Source of the DNA: Virgisporangium aurantiacum
GTDB lineage: Bacteria > Actinomycetota > Actinomycetes > Mycobacteriales > Micromonosporaceae
Length of the DNA stretch: 64,000 nucleotides
Assembly (NCBI RefSeq): GCF_016863635.1
Contig: NZ_BOPG01000050.1
Location: 62,001 to 126,000, forward strand
Direction of reading: 5' to 3'
Part shown: positions 62,078 through 64,000 of the stretch, in pieces
How the letters are laid out: the number at the start of each line of letters is the position of its first letter
Numbering within the stretch: the stretch's first letter is position 1
Program-made: the position numbers and the translations under genes
Notes under the pieces: model-generated
What the model was told of the DNA's origin: nothing
Seen by the model: only the letters and a program-made list of their open reading frames with translations
Database searches by the model: none

Positions 62078-62895
62078 TGCGTCGCATCCTGTTCTACGCC
62101 GTCGTCGTTCTCCTGACGGCCGTGTTCATCGTCCCGCTGCTGTGGATGGTGATCACGTCGTTCAAGGCGTACTCGTCGGCACAGCAGAGCCCGCCGACCT
62201 GGCTGCCCGACCCGGTGTCCACCTACGGCTACGAGCAGCTGTTCCAGCCCGGTTCGCAGAATCCCGTGCTGCGCTGGTTCCTCAACAGCATGCTCGCCGC
62301 CACCCTGCACGCGGCGCTGGTGCTGGTGACCGCGTCGACGGCGGCGTACGCGTTGGCCCGCATGCGGTTCCGGGGCCGCGGCATGATGTTCGCGCTGATC
62401 GTGGCGACGCTGTTCGTGCCGCCGGCCACGCTGATCATCCCCAACTTCCTCGTGGCCGACACCATCGGCTGGCTCGACACGCTGACCGCCGTGGTGGTGC
62501 CGGGCGCGGCGAGCGCGTTCGGGGTGTTCTTCCTGCGGCAGTTCTTCCTGTCGCTGCCCCGGGAACTCGAGGAGGCGGCCGTCCTCGACGGGGCCAACCA
62601 GTGGCAGATCTTCCTGCGGGTGGTGCTGCCGCTGTCGAAGCCGGCGCTGGCGACGCTCACCGTGCTGTCGTTCCTCAGCAACTGGAACGACTTCCTGTGG
62701 CCGGTCTACGTGCTGTTCAGCGCCGACCGGCTGACGCTTCCCGCGGGCCTCGGGTTGCTCCAGGGCGCGTACATCGCCGACTACCCGGTCATCATGGCGG
62801 GTGCGGTGCTGGCGAGCGTCCCGGCCCTGCTGCTGTTCGTGCTGGCGCAGCGGTACGTCATCGAGGGCGTGTCCCGCAGCGGGTTGAAGGGATGA
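62077..62895 (+). CDS. Sugar ABC transporter permease (MalG type)
   Basis: A 272-residue permease with the EAA loop ELEEAAVLDGANQWQIFLRVVLPLSKPAL and six helices. Its ATG shares the last base of the previous stop, and GGGAGG precedes it. Overlaps the GH43 gene by ATGA. Confidence 0.93.
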   Translation: MRRILFYAVVVLLTAVFIVPLLWMVITSFKAYSSAQQSPPTWLPDPVSTYGYEQLFQPGSQNPVLRWFLNSMLAATLHAALVLVTASTAAYALARMRFRGRGMMFALIVATLFVPPATLIIPNFLVADTIGWLDTLTAVVVPGAASAFGVFFLRQFFLSLPRELEEAAVLDGANQWQIFLRVVLPLSKPALATLTVLSFLSNWNDFLWPVYVLFSADRLTLPAGLGLLQGAYIADYPVIMAGAVLASVPALLLFVLAQRYVIEGVSRSGLKG

Positions 62896-63902
62896 GACGT
62901 GCGCTCGTTGCCGGTCTGGTCTTCCTCACGGTGGGTGGATGCGGGGGATCCCCGTCCCCACAAGGGAACGGGGATCCCCCGGTGAGGACGTTCACCAACC
63001 CGGTGTACGCCGGTGACGCGCCCGATCCGCAGGCGTTCCGCGCCGGCGACACCTGGTACCTGGTGCACACCAACGCCGGCGGGCGCAACGTGCCGGTGAT
63101 GACCTCGCCCGACCTGGTCACCTGGACGCCGCACGGCGACGCGTTCCCGAAGCTGCCCGACTGGGCCGACGCCGGGAAGACGTGGGCGCCCGAGGTGATC
63201 GCGTTGTCGGACAACGCTTTCGTGATGTACGTGACCGTCGCCGACCGGGCCTCCGGCCGGCAGTGTGTCGCCGTGGCCACCGCCACGGCGCCGGGCGGGC
63301 CGTACACCGCCGCCGGCACCGGTCCGCTGCTCTGCCAGGCCGACCTCGGCGGCTCCATCGACGCCGGCCCGTTCCGCGACACCGACGGTTCGCTGTACCT
63401 GGTGTGGAAGAACGACGGCAACGCGATCGGCGTCGACACCTGGATCTACGCGCAGCGCCTGTCGGCCGACGGGTTGCGCCTGGAGGGTGCGGCGGCGAAA
63501 CTGCTCAGGCAGACCGAACCGTGGGAGGGGCGGGTCGTCGAGGGCCCGTTCCTGTGGCGTCACAACGGAAAGCTGTACCTGTTCTACGCCGCGAACGACT
63601 ACGGCTCCGCCGACTACGCCGAGGGCTACGCGGTCTGCGACACGCCGCTCGGCCCGTGCGTCAAGGCACCGGAGAACCCCGTGCTCGTCTCGCGCGACAC
63701 AGCGTCGGGCCCCGGCCACGCCTCGATGGTCGAGCACGCCGGGCGCACCTGGTTGCTGTACCACGCCTGGCCGAAGGGCGCCGAGGGCGCCGTGTCACCC
63801 GGCCGCCAACTCTGGCTCGACGAGGTCACCTGGGCCGACGGCCGTCCCGTCGTGCACGGTCCCACGTCGGCCCCGCAACCGCTACCCGAGGAGCGCCGAT
63901 GA
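62892..63902 (+). CDS. GH43 lipoprotein (arabinan-active glycosidase)
   Basis: A 336-residue GH43 enzyme: lipobox LTVGGC near residue 17, so attached to the outer membrane face, then the five-blade propeller with Asp45 in DAPDP (general base), Asp157 in SIDAGPF and Glu217 in VVEGPF (general acid). All three catalytic acids are present. Likely trims arabinan side chains at the cell surface to feed the importer. A perfect 14-bp hairpin lies in the linker just after the lipobox. Confidence 0.92.
   Translation: MRRALVAGLVFLTVGGCGGSPSPQGNGDPPVRTFTNPVYAGDAPDPQAFRAGDTWYLVHTNAGGRNVPVMTSPDLVTWTPHGDAFPKLPDWADAGKTWAPEVIALSDNAFVMYVTVADRASGRQCVAVATATAPGGPYTAAGTGPLLCQADLGGSIDAGPFRDTDGSLYLVWKNDGNAIGVDTWIYAQRLSADGLRLEGAAAKLLRQTEPWEGRVVEGPFLWRHNGKLYLFYAANDYGSADYAEGYAVCDTPLGPCVKAPENPVLVSRDTASGPGHASMVEHAGRTWLLYHAWPKGAEGAVSPGRQLWLDEVTWADGRPVVHGPTSAPQPLPEERR
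62942..62981. repeat. 14-bp inverted repeat inside the GH43 linker
   Basis: CGGGGGATCCCCGT (62942-62955) pairs exactly with ACGGGGATCCCCCG (62968-62981) around 12 nt. It encodes the Gly/Ser/Pro linker after the lipidated cysteine, where sequence is free to vary. Confidence 0.9.
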
Positions 63903-64000
63903 AGAGACTCCTTGCCGTCACGCTGATGGCGGCCTGCCTGTTCGTTCCTTCCCAGCAAGCGGCGGCGGGAACGCCCCGCAACCCGGTGTCGGCACCCGCC
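63899..64000 (+). CDS. Secreted protein, N-terminal fragment
   Basis: Thirty-four residues are visible before the window ends: a signal peptide (MKRLLAVTLMAACLFVPSQQAAA) followed by GTPRNPVSAPA. It overlaps the GH43 stop by ATGA and so is part of the arabinan operon. NPV after the signal resembles the mature start of secreted GH43-type enzymes (compare FTNPVYAGD in the gene before), but too little is seen to name it. Confidence 0.7.
   Translation, partial: MKRLLAVTLMAACLFVPSQQAAAGTPRNPVSAPA

Noticed and set aside
63873..63889. Third copy of the 55-bp repeat
   Set aside because: Only 17 bp match, with one mismatch, in a proline/leucine-coding GC-rich stretch; chance cannot be excluded.

Overview
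The window is 64 kb of very GC-rich DNA with actinobacterial gene style: many GTG starts, ATGA or GTGA start/stop overlaps, lipobox and twin-arginine secreted proteins, an ECF41 sigma factor, LacI-controlled sugar uptake loci without their own ATPase, and a DUF574-type (Methyltransf_19) methyltransferase. It reads as a chromosomal segment of a filamentous soil actinomycete (Pseudonocardiales or Micromonosporales are plausible; I cannot place it further). I see no rRNA, tRNA, CRISPR array, transposase or phage gene.

Region 1 (1-8209) is the end of a biosynthetic gene cluster of eight translationally coupled genes: the C-terminal part of an NRPS-type adenylation protein, a free carrier protein, a PKS-like protein with the order KS - (AT missing) - ACP - thioester reductase, and a set that resembles glycolytic extender or glyceryl-ACP formation (3-hydroxyacyl-CoA dehydrogenase, ACP, acyl-CoA dehydrogenase, FkbH-like protein) with a KAS III-like protein embedded. 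There is no acyltransferase and no O-methyltransferase in view. A three-carbon glyceryl, hydroxymalonyl or tetronate-like unit is the best guess.

Region 2 (8210-17158) holds an ECF41 sigma factor coupled to an alpha/beta hydrolase, a large HEAT-like repeat protein, an aldo/keto reductase, an MFS exporter, a LysE-type exporter and a DeoR regulator. Its left and right parts carry a 55-bp inverted repeat.

Region 3 (17159-30471) looks like a peptide or muropeptide scavenging locus: a five-gene Dpp/Opp-type ABC importer, an oligopeptidase B-like S9 peptidase, an M20 peptidase, a BadF-type amino-sugar kinase with a Gly-rich tandem-repeat insert, a PBP4-type D-Ala-D-Ala carboxypeptidase and a patatin-like lipase.

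Region 4 (30472-44705) has a probable methionyl-tRNA synthetase with an altered KMSKS motif, a secreted exo-beta-glucosaminidase (GH2), a hairpin-rich spacer, a DUF574 methyltransferase, a TetR regulator divergent from a FAD monooxygenase with clear operators, a two-component system divergent from an ABC exporter whose first permease carries a large extracytoplasmic domain, an AraC regulator and a small methyltransferase.

Region 5 (44706-64000) is a plant-polysaccharide region: a Tat-exported GH127-like enzyme with a frameshift, a subtilase, an HxlR regulator, a kinase-like protein, an expansin-CBM2 protein, a Gfo/Idh/MocA oxidoreductase, a LacI-GH97 pair with shared operators, and a LacI-controlled arabinan operon (GH51, sugar ABC importer, GH43 lipoprotein, start of another secreted protein).

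Across the window two DNA-level patterns stand out: a dispersed 13-bp palindrome GTCCAC(T/A)GTGGAC that recurs about twenty times, in several reading frames, and a strong tendency of convergent gene pairs to overlap at their stop codons.
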